Both the position numbers and the translations under genes were made by a program. A stretch of DNA of 24,874 nucleotides from Apostichopus parvimensis. Its lineage: Eukaryota; Echinodermata; Holothuroidea; Aspidochirotida; Stichopodidae. The stretch lies in assembly GCA_000934455.1 (NCBI GenBank), contig KN882581.1:55483-80356 (forward strand), written 5' to 3'. Below are positions 1 to 12,400 of this stretch, piece after piece. Numbering within the stretch: position 1 is the stretch's first letter; the number at the start of each line of letters is the position of its first letter. The notes below the pieces were generated by a model. It was not told the origin of the DNA and searched no databases. It saw only the letters and a program-made list of their open reading frames with translations.

Positions 1-34
1 AATATGGACAATCATGTAACACCTCCTGGTTTGA

Positions 35-292
35 TATCCTTTCTGTCTCTGCCTTCATCCTTGCCTGGGATATGTCAACCCCTACCTGCCCTTCCCCTCA
101 TCTCAATTAATGTCATATCATACCTCCACTTTTAACTTCCTTACGGTCTCTGCTTTCACCCTTGCCCCTACCTGCCCTTCCCCTCATCTCAATTAATGTC
201 ATATCTTACCTCCACTTTTAACTTCCTTTCTGTCTCTGTTTTCACCCTTGCCCCTACCTGCCCTTACCCTCATCTCAATTAATGACATATCT
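35..292. repeat. 86-bp tandem array copying the 3' border of exon 20
   Basis: Copies of the exon 20 end and donor start at 207 and 121, each exactly 86 bp from the next (true edge at 293), with a more decayed copy from about 35. On the minus strand each repeats ACAGAGACAGAAAGGAAG..GTGGAG followed by GTAAGATATG (207 copy) or GTATGATATG (121 copy). The duplicated donors therefore still carry GT. The array continues toward, and may cross, the left edge. Confidence 0.9.
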
Positions 293-295
293 TAC

Positions 296-439
296 CTCCA
301 CTTTTGACTTCCTTTCTGTCTCTGTTTTTAGTCTTGCCTGGGATATCTCCATGTGTTGCTTCATCCTACCAACCTCTGCCTCCAAGTCACTGACTCTCTT
401 CTCTGACGTTGTCTGAATCTTCACAACTTTTGTCATCTC
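296..439 (-). CDS. KIF27: Exon 20: coiled coil, last exon in window
   Basis: 48 codons, residues 842-889, [20 protein letters not shown], then [20 protein letters not shown], then TERKSKVE. It matches NEKRANELEQSVDHMKYQKIQ and LREENEKRKQLD of KIF27. Borders CTTATTGCAG|GAG and GAG|GTAAGA, phase 0. The 3' border is copied in tandem to the left. The next exon, expected to begin near a KRDQQKIKE-like segment, is not in the window. Confidence 0.94.
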
Positions 440-3400
440 CTGCAATAAGTACAGAATATTAGTACACAATATCATGTTCAAACAAAAGCCTCCTTCAACA
501 ACACATGTGCCTCACACCCCTCCTTTATAAGACCCTCTATATTACTCTGACCATTCCATAAAGGATCCTGCCCCCTATCTAACTCACTCTGGAAATTTAG
601 AGTTCATCACCCCCCCCTCCACCACTTTTGAAATCCTGTACATGCCACTGTTGTATGATGAAAGTACCTGATCAAAAATTAGAGATCAATGTGTCTTAAA
701 AATATTATATGAAGTCAATGAAATGAAGTTAACCAAAAAAATAATAATAATGAAAACTTCAATTATCTACAAGATTAAATGAAACAAAAGTCCAAACATC
801 ATTATTGATCTGTATGATGACGAAGTTCAAGTATTTTCTAAATTAATCCCTTTCAAAAAAACAGGTGCGTTGCATTTTACCTGCTGCTTTCGCTCCAATT
901 CTTTGACTCTGCTTTTAGCAATGCTAATCTTCTTTCTGTAGTCTGAAGCCAGTTTCTTTTTGTCCTGTGCACCCTGCTGTTCCTTCGACTCCAACTGATG
1001 GAGCGCCCTCTGTGCTTCGGATACGTTTAAACGAGCCATTTGTACGTCCTAGCCGAAAGACAGAAAACATCATTTTATTTTACCTTATTTTAAATATGTT
1101 GCGAGACATTAAGTTTGAAAGCAGAAGTAAAATAAAACTATTAAACACTCCTGAAGCCTCTTTTGTCGATTCAACAAGCTCCAGTAGCTTGCATGTTACA
1201 TGAGGCACCATGAGGTACTACAAGGTTTCGACCATTGGAGCCTATTGTACTTTACCAAACCACACTATACTACTACACTTCATCAGTACCTTAAATAAGC
1301 TAGGTCTAATAATGGTCGACATTTTCAAATACCAACAGCATTTTCTGTCACCCACATTACACTTGCCATGGAGAAGATTTTGGTAACTGTCCAATGTCTC
1401 AACACTTGAGAATGATCTAAAGGGTCAGAAGTTTCAAAAACATACATTCAGCAAGTTTTAACCAAACATGCACCATGAAGTATTATGAGGTTTAAACATA
1501 AAGTGACGTACATTGGAGCCTATTGTATATCACCAAACCACACTGTACCGCAACACTTACAACTAAGCTTCATAAACATACATTTAGCAAGTTCCAACTC
1601 AAAGATGAACGATGAGGTATTATGTGGTTTAAACATGAAGGGACATACATTGGAGCATGTTGTATTTCACCAAACCACAGTATACCACTACACTTAATCA
1701 GTACCTTAAATATTCAAGAAGGGCCAAATAATGGTCGCTATGTTCAAACCTTGTTTGTTTTGCTTTTTTCTCCACACTTTTCTGTCTTTTCCTTCTCTAG
1801 TTTATTCCCTACCCTCTCTTCCCTTAATCCCCTCTTTGTCCCTGAACTGTTCATCTCCTACCTCTCCTCTTCCCCTGTTGGTTTCTTTCTCTCTCCATCC
1901 TTTGTTTACTAATCCCCTTACATCTTTCCCTTTTGTGTTCACCATGCTCATTAACCTGTCTGTATTCTGTGTGTGTTTTTGTCCCTTCTGTTACTGTTAC
2001 TTGTCATTTAGCCTCTGAAGAAGATCCTGCTAGGATCGAAACCCAGGCCAACTTACCTTTACACATTCTCTTACACAGGCTCTTTAGTGGATAAGCAGTT
2101 TGCTAACAGTTTTGTTTTATTTTGATGTACATAAACCAACAGTATTTCCTGTCACCCATATCATGCTTTCCATGGAGCAGACCTTCATAATCCTCCAATG
2201 TCTCAACACTTGACACAAGACATCACGGCTCAGAACCTTCAATAACAAACCTTCAGCGAGTTTCATCCCTAAGACAAAGAGAGCGTAATCATATTTTCCA
2301 AAAAACTGCATGGGAAAATGTCTGAACCTTATTACCCTTTCAAATCTCTCAGGTCGGTTATATCTGTTTCTCGTCTTCTCACTGCAAGTAGTTTTCGTTT
2401 TGTATTAATTGTTTCAATTGATCTTTTCTTTCCCATCGGTCAATTTAACCATTTTTCTGGGTTTTTTTTGGCTTTTTGTTTTTGTCTAACTCCAAGGAAA
2501 TAACCGGCTACGATTAAACAATTCGACCTCGAACATCTTTTCCCTCTCTCTCAAATTAGAACTGAATAAAGCTCTTTACCTGTTCCAGTAGTGATATTTT
2601 CTCCGAGTATTTTCGGTTCATGGCTTCCGATTCTTTCCCTGTCTTTACCAACTCTCTGATCAATCCCTCTTTAAGTCTACATTTAAAAAAAAAAAAAAAA
2701 TAGACCGAAGAAAAAATTAAAATGAAGACATAAATAATAGGTTACGCAAATGGTGTCACTTCTAGGTAAGAAGCGTTTCTGGAAATGATATTTGATGGCA
2801 ATTTTAAGCAGGGTAATGGTTATCTAATTGCATGCTGGGTTATTGATGATAATCGGAATTTGCCTGTCTTTACAGTATCCACCAGCACAGTAGATAACAA
2901 ATGTAGTGGGGGGGGTGGGGGATATGTAGATATTACAGGACATATTTTGAAAGACACTGCTATTTCAGCTGCAAGCAGAACGACATGACATTCAATAATA
3001 AGATCAGACAGAGTAAAAATAAATAAATATACAATGTTAAGTGATGGATATGATTTATTCATACCCCCTAAAAATATACAATAACATGATGACAACTGGT
3101 GTCAAAAATGAGGAATGAAACCCTCAACCCCTCCACCAACCCCCCCCCCCCCAAAAAAAAGAAAAGAAAATGAAAGGTGAGCAATCGAATATGCCAGAAA
3201 TTACCATAATATCTACCCTACTGTCATCTCTTGCTAGCATATTGACTATTAACATGCTATTTCATTGTCACAACAAAGGTACTGACTTTTTGACAATTTT
3301 TTTTCCTCTTTTTCATTTTACAAGTAAAATTATAACAACTAAACATTGACTGAGAAATAATAGTCAAACTTAAAAAAAGGTTAAAACGACTCTTGGACAG

Positions 3401-6400
3401 AATGGGATTTGGGACCAGTGACCTCAGAATTATGAGCCCTGCACTTCCCAATAAACTGAATTTTTCAGCCCACCCCCATCCCACTTTCACAAGGGCAATC
3501 CAAGCTTTATTATCTTACACAGAAGGAGCAAACTTTACAAAGTACAGTCCACATCATTGGTTGCCCAGCATCTGTCAACCAACATGTGTGCTGTTACTCT
3601 TTCGAGTGATACATCAAACCACCCTTCAGCCGTGACAGATTATTTCATGTTTACTGAAGATAATGACTTTAAACAATGGTTATGACACATTAACAACGGA
3701 CAATAAGAAATCAACTTAAACAAAAACGCCCAAGATGCCCTCACCATAGTAACAAAGACTTCTTAAATAACTCTATAGCAGTCAAAGCAAAGCTTACCTG
3801 ATATTCAAGGCCAATCCCTGAATTTCATTTCTTGATTCAGATACCTTTGACTTGGACTGTTGAATGAACTCTCTATTTAGCTCCATGCTTGATCTCAAGT
3901 CCATCAAATCATCTGAACCTATTCTTGGTGTGTTTGGATGGTGGGCTGGATTCTCCATGGTCAACGTACCCTCCATAACTGAGAATAATTACACAAGTGT
4001 GGTTAACCCTGTGTTTTAGCTCAGTCTACTACATGGTCACCCCACCCTCCATAGCTGAGAATAATTACAGGAGTGTGGTTAACCCTGTGTTTTAGTTCAG
4101 TTTACTACATGGTCAACGTACCCTCCATAGCTGAGAATGGAGTTTGGTTTACCCTGTTTCTTAGCTCAGTTTACTACATGGTCATCCCACCCTCCATAGC
4201 TGAGAATAATTACAGGAGTGTGGTTAACCCTGTGTTTTAGTTCAGTTTACTACATGGTCAACGTACCCTCCATAGCTGAGAATAATTACAGGAGTGTGGT
4301 TAACCCTGTGTTTTAGTTTAGTTTACTGCATGGTCACCCACCCTCCATAGCTGAGAACAAATACTGGAGTTTGGTTTACCCTGTTTCTTAGCTCAGTTTA
4401 CTACATGGTCATCCCACCTTCCATAGCTGAGAATAATTACATGAGTGTGGTTAACCCTGTGTTATAACTCAGTTTACTACACGGTCAACCCACCCTCCAT
4501 AGCTGAGAATAATTAAAGGAGTGTGGTTAACCCTGTATTTTAGTCAAGTTAACTACAGGGGTGAGCCTGGGGTAAAAAAAAAAATCTCGAAACTTTGCAA
4601 AAATTGCGGTATAGGCTCCAGTTTGCAAATGCAGTGTATACAGTGTGTTAGGAAAATGTTTTTTGTCACCGAGGTAGAAAAGAAATCACAGATATTCCGC
4701 GAATTCGCGGACAAAGCTCATGCCTGTTACTACTTTGGTATTTCTCAAGGGTTTAGGAAGCCAACAAAAGCTATATTTTAAACCTTATCTTTGCATCCAG
4801 CGGCAAATCTTCTGCTACTCTTCCCCTGACAGCAATAAATGTCTGAGGTAACAGACAGTCTTAATAATGTTCATTGGGAACTTCAAACTGACTGGTAGCA
4901 ATAGCTACATAACTTCTCTTACTACCGAGAGCTGCAACGTAAAATGTAAGTCTTGCTTTGTTTCGATATTTCTGCAACACATTGTTCACAAATCCAGAAA
5001 GTTGTTTCCTCAAAAAATACCAAAATAACATACTACCAATTATGAACATAATGCATCCCTAACACCGACTGGACTTTAACAAGACTTACCTTCCTTGGAA
5101 TTTTTCCGGGAGATTTTTAAGATGTTTGTTTTCTTGAGTGCAGCATTCTTGGCATTTTTCGAGCTATTTCGGTTGTAAGTCCGACTTAGTTCCCTAGGAG
5201 AGCAGAAAGTGATGAATTAATACTGTGATACATTTCAGGTGCTTAGTTCTGATATGTATCAAATAAATTACATTCTAAAAATGATTCTAATAGACCATTT
5301 CAGGATGTGTTCTTCTGTTACCGTCAACCCCTATCCCAATTGTTTCCTCACCTTCAGCATTATTTGCATTTACTAAGCTAAGACGATGCTTTTCTTATAG
5401 TTCATTTTAGTTTAAGGTATACCACTAACCCCCCCTCCACTACTTACTGCCTGCTAACATTCATGTTCTTTCCTCCCTCAACTCCATCACAGCTGTTTCC
5501 TCCCTGCTACCCTACATGCCCTATTCCTTCCCCTCCCTCTTATCATCTTGTTTACAGCTGTCTCCTCCCTGCTACCCTACATGCACCATCCCCTCCCCTC
5601 CCTCTTATCATCTCCTTTACAGCTGTTTCCTCCCTACTACCCTACATGCCCCATCCCCTCCCTCTGGTCTCATCTCCATCACAACTGTTTCCTCCCTGCT
5701 ACCCTACATACCCCATTCCCTTCCCTCCCTCTGGTCTCATCTCCATCACAGCTGTTTCCTCACAGCTACCCTTCCAGCCTTTCTACCTGTCTCTCGTTTC
5801 ATCATCTGATGGGTCATCTTCATCCCACATCTCAGGTTGCAGGACCTCATCGCTGTCTTGTAACTCCTGGACTATCAGCTGATTACGAGCTTTAAAACCC
5901 TGTACGATTCTATCTATGGAAAACTGAAAAGAGCAAAACAAAGGTACATATTACCCTTAATACACAGTTAAACTATTTGGGGAAACAAAAACTGCAGGCA
6001 GTTTGAAAGACCTTAGCAGAAAGTGAAGCCATGATTTACAAATTTCATAATTAAAACAAACTTTAAACGGCTGGATTTGGATAATTATAATGTAATATGA
6101 TAATGCTTAGAATGCCACTACCATCTGTGGATATGTTTTTGTTCACTCATAATTCTGTTTCTAAGGGATTGTTGAGGACTGCTTTTAATGGTCGAATCAC
6201 GGCTTGATATGACTAGCATTTTTTTGTAATGAAACACTCCTTTCAGTACACACTGTCTCAGAACACTTTGTTAGACAAACAATTAAAATGCTTATACAAT
6301 CTTGAATAGAAGGCCCGATATAGTAAACAGAGTATCAAACCATCAAACTGAACCACATTGATATTGCTTAGTACCTAAAATTTCTCGTAACTACGACAAC

Positions 6401-9400
6401 CTTTCATGAAAAGACTTACGATTGGAGGACTAGAATGCAGTCTCCTGGAGTGAGGGCGGTCCCTATGCGTCCTGACACCATCTGCAGCGACAGAGTATGG
6501 TCTGGGTGCCGCGATTGGAGGGACCAGTGAGGTCATGCTCTGATTGGACGGAACTGGCAACCCGGCCTGGATGGATTTCTGTCGGATGTTAATAAAGACC
6601 AGAATCTTAGCCAGTTGAAATGTTGATTACTAGAACTCATCTTAGATGGATCTATAATGACATTTTATTGTATAATTTACACACACGTAACAAGATGTAC
6701 GGTTAAATATCAGCGCAGGGCAGAAACCAATGCCGATTTGCTGCCCCTCTCTCTTGTGTGGTAATTATGATATACATAAAAGTAAGCAGGCATCAAATTT
6801 CACAATTTGGAGCCATTAGCTAACAAATGTCAGGGCTTAAAAATCTACTGAGTGGCTGAAATCAAGTTTACACTGGCATTTGCCTGAGTTACATTCACAA
6901 GAGTGATTTGTACAGGCTTGTGAGAGTAGCAGTATCGTAATAGGTAATACACGGCTACCCCTCTCTGCCTCCCAAACACCCTTCTTCATCCCACCCTACC
7001 TCTGTGTGCATCCCTCTGATAAGCTGCTGCATCTCTGCTAGTTTAGTCTGCTGTTCAACCAGTCTCCCCTCCTCCACCCCTCCCTACCCCTCTCTGCCTC
7101 CCACACACCCTTCCCTACCCCTCTCTGCCTCCCTAACACCCTTCTAAATCCCACCCTACCTCTGTGTGCATCCCTCTGATAAGCTGCTGCATCTCTGCTA
7201 GTTTAGTCTGCTGTTCAACCAGTCTCCCCTCCTCCACCCCTCTCTGCCTCCCACACACCCTCCCTACCCCTCTCTGCCTCCCACACACCCTCCCTACCCC
7301 TCTCTGCCTCCCACACACCCTCCCTACCCCTCTCTGCCTCCCAAACACCCTTCTTCATCCTGCCCTACCTCTGTCTGCATCCCGCTAATAAGCTGCTGCA
7401 TCTCTGCTAGTTTAGTCTGCTGTTCAACCAGTCTCTGTTCCTGCTGCTTGATGCAACTCTCGGCAGCTGCAAACTTCTCGCTGGCCGTAGTATATCGCCT
7501 TTCCTAGAGAGCAGGGGTGTGAGGAAATACATTGAAGAATAGTCTGGTCTTTAGGACAACCAATCAGGAGATGCACATTAGTCAGTCTGTTTAATATCTA
7601 GTAATGCATGCAAGAGCTTGAAGAGCCTTTCATATAATTGTATTTGGAATGCATCTATAACTTTTGCCTGGAACAGTCTTTTCTGATGTTGTAATCTTTA
7701 AGCTACTGGATGGCGCACATAAGCATGTTGTTTAGTCAGAAGAGGGAGCACTATGGAGTGGTCCCAGAACCCCTCCTCACTAGCTGCAAGTCAAACTTTG
7801 ATCAAAAAAAGTAAAGATTGGAGGAAACTCTACACAGTACTTTTTAGTGATGTTTCCTTATCCACGGTTATTTCGCAACAATTTCAGTGTCTACCAATAC
7901 GTGCCTCCCAAGCCCCCCTCGAAGAACTCTAGTATCCGCCATTGGTCGGAGTATGTTATGTTGTAAACACACAAATGCTATCTATCTCCCTGTTACGTTT
8001 ACCACCTAGGATGGAAAGATTTCACACCTTGTCAGAAAGTAGAAATACTTACAGCATCTTCAATCTGATCTTTCAATTTGGTATTCTGTCGTTGCTTTTC
8101 GGCAAAGATTTCCTCATCACTGGCCAAGTCACTGAGGGCCTACAACAAAGAGAGATAAAAAAGAAAAAAAGAGAGAAATAAGGCAAGTTACTCTGATCTT
8201 TCAATTTCAACATTGTTATGCTTTTTAGTTTGTGAGTAAATGCTCCATTAACAGACCAGAATACTACACTGGATGGCTAGATGATATAACAGTGAGTGGT
8301 CCAATGTTAGAATCAGCCAATTTGCTGTAAACATCGAAACAGAATCCGAGTACATTCTCTATACGTGTGTTGGAGGGGAGGGGGGTGGGGGTATGGATGA
8401 GGGGGTGAGACAGATAAATGAGAATTACTGAAAACACTTCCATCTCATTATCGAGAATACGAGAATAGAAAATGCCATTAAAAAAAGTCTGAAAACGGTA
8501 GAAACGAATGGTACTGGCAATTTTTAAACAGCAAACATTTATTATTGATAACATTCCAGAACTCTGTGCAGTTTTAACCATATTTTTCTTTTTTTTTACC
8601 TTTCTCAGTTTAGACTGCAAATGAGAGATTTTTGCCTCGACGCTCTGGTCAACTTCAACAAACTTTTCCAGGTCCTCTGTGGTCTCGTCGATCTCTGTCT
8701 TAATGTCGATCCAATTCTGAAGAGAGGCCAGCTGTTTGCCCGAGACGGCAGAGGTCTGCTGCAGACTGCTAAATATCTTCACCGCCTCGTCGGAACAGAC
8801 ACGATACCGAGCGCACTGAGACGCAAAACTGCGGAGAAATCGACGTTTAATTTCAGAATGTGCACTTTCCTGTACATAAGAAAACTTCAGTGTTTAGTTT
8901 TAAGTTACCCAAAGGTTTGAATTTGCCCACTGACCATGATTGCAGTACAATTACAAGTTCTCAAAGTAAAGCATCCATATTGCATTTTTTGCAGTGTTTT
9001 GGTACTCAAACAGTACTCTGTACTCAAAAAAATATCTGGTACTCGAAATGTACCTGGTACTCGAAATGTACCTGGTACTCGAAATGTACACTACGGTAGA
9101 GCTCGGTATTGGTACCTGGTGGAAGGGGCTTATACTCTAGAAATTTAGAACCTCAGAATAAGCAAACAAATTTCAGAATAATCAAAATGAATTGCAGAGT
9201 AATGCTGGTCAAATTGTTATCATAAGTTTTACCAACACCAGATGTCCTGAAGATGGTTAAAATAACAATTACATTCAATTTGTCATCTGCCCCAAAGTTG
9301 GAAAAGGGAAAAATTGTAAAACAATCAAGATTTACCATTAAATTCTTACCTTTTAAGTTGAGCTTGAAGTTCCGAAACTGGTTCTGACAGATCCGACTAA

Positions 9401-12400
9401 GAAAATCGACGGGAAAGAAAAAACTACTTTTTAGTAAAAATTAACCCTGTTGCAGCTTCAAAGTTAAGACTTAAAGTTAAAAAAATAATTTATAGCCATC
9501 TGATGAAATATTTCAGTCTCTTTGGACAGAAATAAGAACAGGATAAATTTTTTTTCAAAACAAGCCATATATACGATGTGCACATTGCATAGAATTGTAT
9601 GGTTCGATGAACTCATCACAATCATAATGGGTCATGACCACCAGTCAGAACTATTAACAGGTACAGTCGTTATAAGTTCTCTACAAACAAGGATAACAGC
9701 CAATGGTGTAATTTATTGAAAAACCCTGGCAAATAGTTCCTTTCTTACACTTCATTGTTTTGGGTGTACAAGCCTCTACAAATTTCTCTGTTTGTGATTT
9801 CTGGCTATTTGCTTTCTAGCCCTCAAGCAACAACTCCCTTCTTCTTTATACAATAAATTCACTACCTGGGATGAACCAACAACTCTACAGCAACACTGGC
9901 TTTTACTCAACTTGGAATAGAGGAATGAATTTTATTGCTAGCACTGGGTTTGTAACCCAGATGCCTCTGGTTTGAATCCCATTCCAGCTAAAAGTTTCTC
10001 TGTTTTCTTCCATTGTCTAAAATGTCACAGTCAGTTTTCCATTATTCATTTGCTTATATTTTAATACATTTTTAATATTGGCAGTTTTTCTTTTGTACAG
10101 TACACAAAATCCATCATTGAAGAATCTCTTTCTACCACCATACAATTTTTAATATTTTTCGGGTAAAAAAAAATTGACCCAAAAATAATTTGAAAAAGAA
10201 AAATTGCCAAAGAAAAAAGTATTTGAAAAAAATTTGCCCCCCCCCAAAAAATCCCCCCCAAATCCCCCTCCCCTTCAAAAACAAATTAAAAGTTGCTTCC
10301 AGATACATATCAACACTAAATTATTCATTGGCTCTCCTCACCCTATGAGTGGCCGCGGTGCCCAGTTGATGCCTCTGAAGTTCATCCCTCAATGCCTGTA
10401 TCTCTGTCTGCATGGCAGCAATACGACTAGACTGTCTGTCATGGTTCACTGTCGGCTTGTTCCTTATATTCCTGGCCTGAGAAGGTAATCAAACAGTTAC
10501 CTATAGCTTGAAGCACTGGTGCAGAGGTAACCATGCAATCTATGGCTTATATATACAGTAGTTTACATGCTGGTGCAGAGGTAAGCATGCAATTACCTAT
10601 GACTGATATAGTTCTGATGCAAAGGTAATCACATAACTACTGTACCTCTACCTAACATATCCTAAATATGAGACACAGAGGTAAAGAAGTTCTTTGATCA
10701 TTAACCTTAAAAGCTTAGTCAAAGAATCAATGGTAACAGCCAGCTACATATCATATGGTTAGGTTGTTTTACAATTATAAGTGCATGTACAAACAGTGGG
10801 GTAAGACATACCCAGGGTTAGTATAAGAGAGTGAAAGGTAACCATATATCTACCTATCGTATGCTACCTTAATCAACATGACAACGTAAGCAGTATCACA
10901 GAATTGTCCAGGTTTTATTCAGAGAAACTAAAGGTAAACATCTAACTACACATCTAAATACTTAAAGTTAAGCAGAGGCACAAACGTTGAACACCTACCT
11001 AATCATGTACTTAAATTGAAGATATATGTAAAGGTAAGCATACAGCTAAATATCATATGCTTAATATGTTTCTTTAATCAGGGGCAAAAAGTTACACACA
11101 CAAGTGCCTAATCATGTACTTAAATTGAGGAAAATGTAAAGGTAAGCATACAACTACATATCATATACTTAATAGGTGTAATCAGGGGCAAAAAGGATAT
11201 CCTTACAAATACCTACACTGTCACACTTCTTGCTTACCTCAGTTTAATAAAAGGCACATAGATAAACACTGAGGCACCTATTGTCTACCTAAGCTTAAAA
11301 GACAGACAAAGGTAATCATTAAGCTACCTATCACATACTATAGCAAACTACACACAAACAGAGAAGACATGAAGGTCGCTATCAATACTGAGATTAAAGT
11401 CACAAAACACAGCTACCATGTTAAACTTGGAAATGTTTGATCTCAAACATTCTGGACATATAAACAAAATGGTCTGAAGGTTCTGCGAGACATCACTTAC
11501 TCGATTAGAATACTTTAACGAATTGAGAGTCTCGTCAAAGTTGACGCTGGATGGACTGATACAGGTGATCATACAGGTCTTGGCGTTCCCTCCCAGAGAA
11601 TCCTTCAACATCCTCGTAATCTTGGAGTCTCGGTAAGGAATGTGGGTCGCCTTTCGCTTTGGATCGCCGAGGGCGCTGATGACGTTTCCGAGAGACAGGA
11701 GTCCGCTGTTTATGTAAACACTCTCTGTGGAGCAGGGTTTTAAATATTTATCAAAACTGACAGATTAATATTAATGTAAAATTGAAGTGTTCTTGATGAC
11801 AGTTATGCAAAGAAATCCAAAAATAAAACTTCATCTATCAAAATAAGTGACTTTTACATCTTTCATCTTTTAATTTTTATATTTTTTTATGAACTGAATT
11901 CAAGTCACTCTTTTGTATTTCTAACGAGGATTGATTTATGGAAAAGAGCCCAGACATTCCATCGTCTAATTTTTTTCAGTCAGTTTCCCATTATTTTAAG
12001 TAACTATTAAGGTTAATTTATGACACTAAAATGGTCTTGTCTGAACTCTACATATCGATGTGAACTACATACATAAATGTTTCCTTGTGGTTGACAACAG
12101 GGATAAATTTACGCATTTGCGATCAAACTTTAGTCAACAAGAATAATGCCAACACTACAGCTATCACTTACTACATTAACTCATAGTGTTTAAGGGAGGC
12201 AGGGACTACAGGGAGGGTTTGTGATCAAACTTTCTTAAAGGGAGTGAAGACTCGCGCACAAAGAAACGTCTGATGCCGGTCATCTGACCTAGTTTCGAAT
12301 GAGGTGTAACAGAAGTGTAAGACACCACCATCGATCCCAGAAAATACACACACAGCTTGCTACCGTCGGTAATTAGACACTAGTGTACAGTCAATACATG

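Noticed and set aside
1622..2018. Two overlapping plus-strand frames rich in F, S, P and L
   Set aside because: Pyrimidine-rich intronic tract open in more than one frame; no start or splice evidence.
3794..3976. Internal ATGs of exon 17 as a separate gene start
   Set aside because: The frame joins exon 16 and exon 18 in correct phase; the ATG simply follows the splice site.
4521..4781. 86-codon plus-strand frame with CxxC pairs
   Set aside because: Begins inside the exon 17 acceptor array, no recognisable zinc-finger spacing and no conserved neighbours.
5463..5895. Three overlapping proline/serine-rich plus-strand frames
   Set aside because: Open in all three registers because of a pyrimidine-rich repeat, and they run antisense into kinesin exon 15.
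7133..7388. Frames encoding repeated [10 protein letters not shown] or [10 protein letters not shown] peptides
   Set aside because: They read the 30-bp minisatellite; only the [15 protein letters not shown] part has coding origin and it is a copied exon end.
8180..8207. CTGATCTTTCAATTT in intron 11, also present in exon 12, as another exon copy
   Set aside because: Only about 16 bases match and the flanks do not, so chance cannot be excluded.
8264..8599. Continuation of the minus-strand frame past exon 11 ([12 protein letters not shown]...)
   Set aside because: Intronic read-through: the donor AAG|GTAAAA lies at 8600 and the next family motif resumes at exon 12.
9935..9990. Functional tRNA-Thr(TGT) gene
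   Set aside because: Anticodon and T arms are visible, but there is no D arm, A box or closing acceptor stem.
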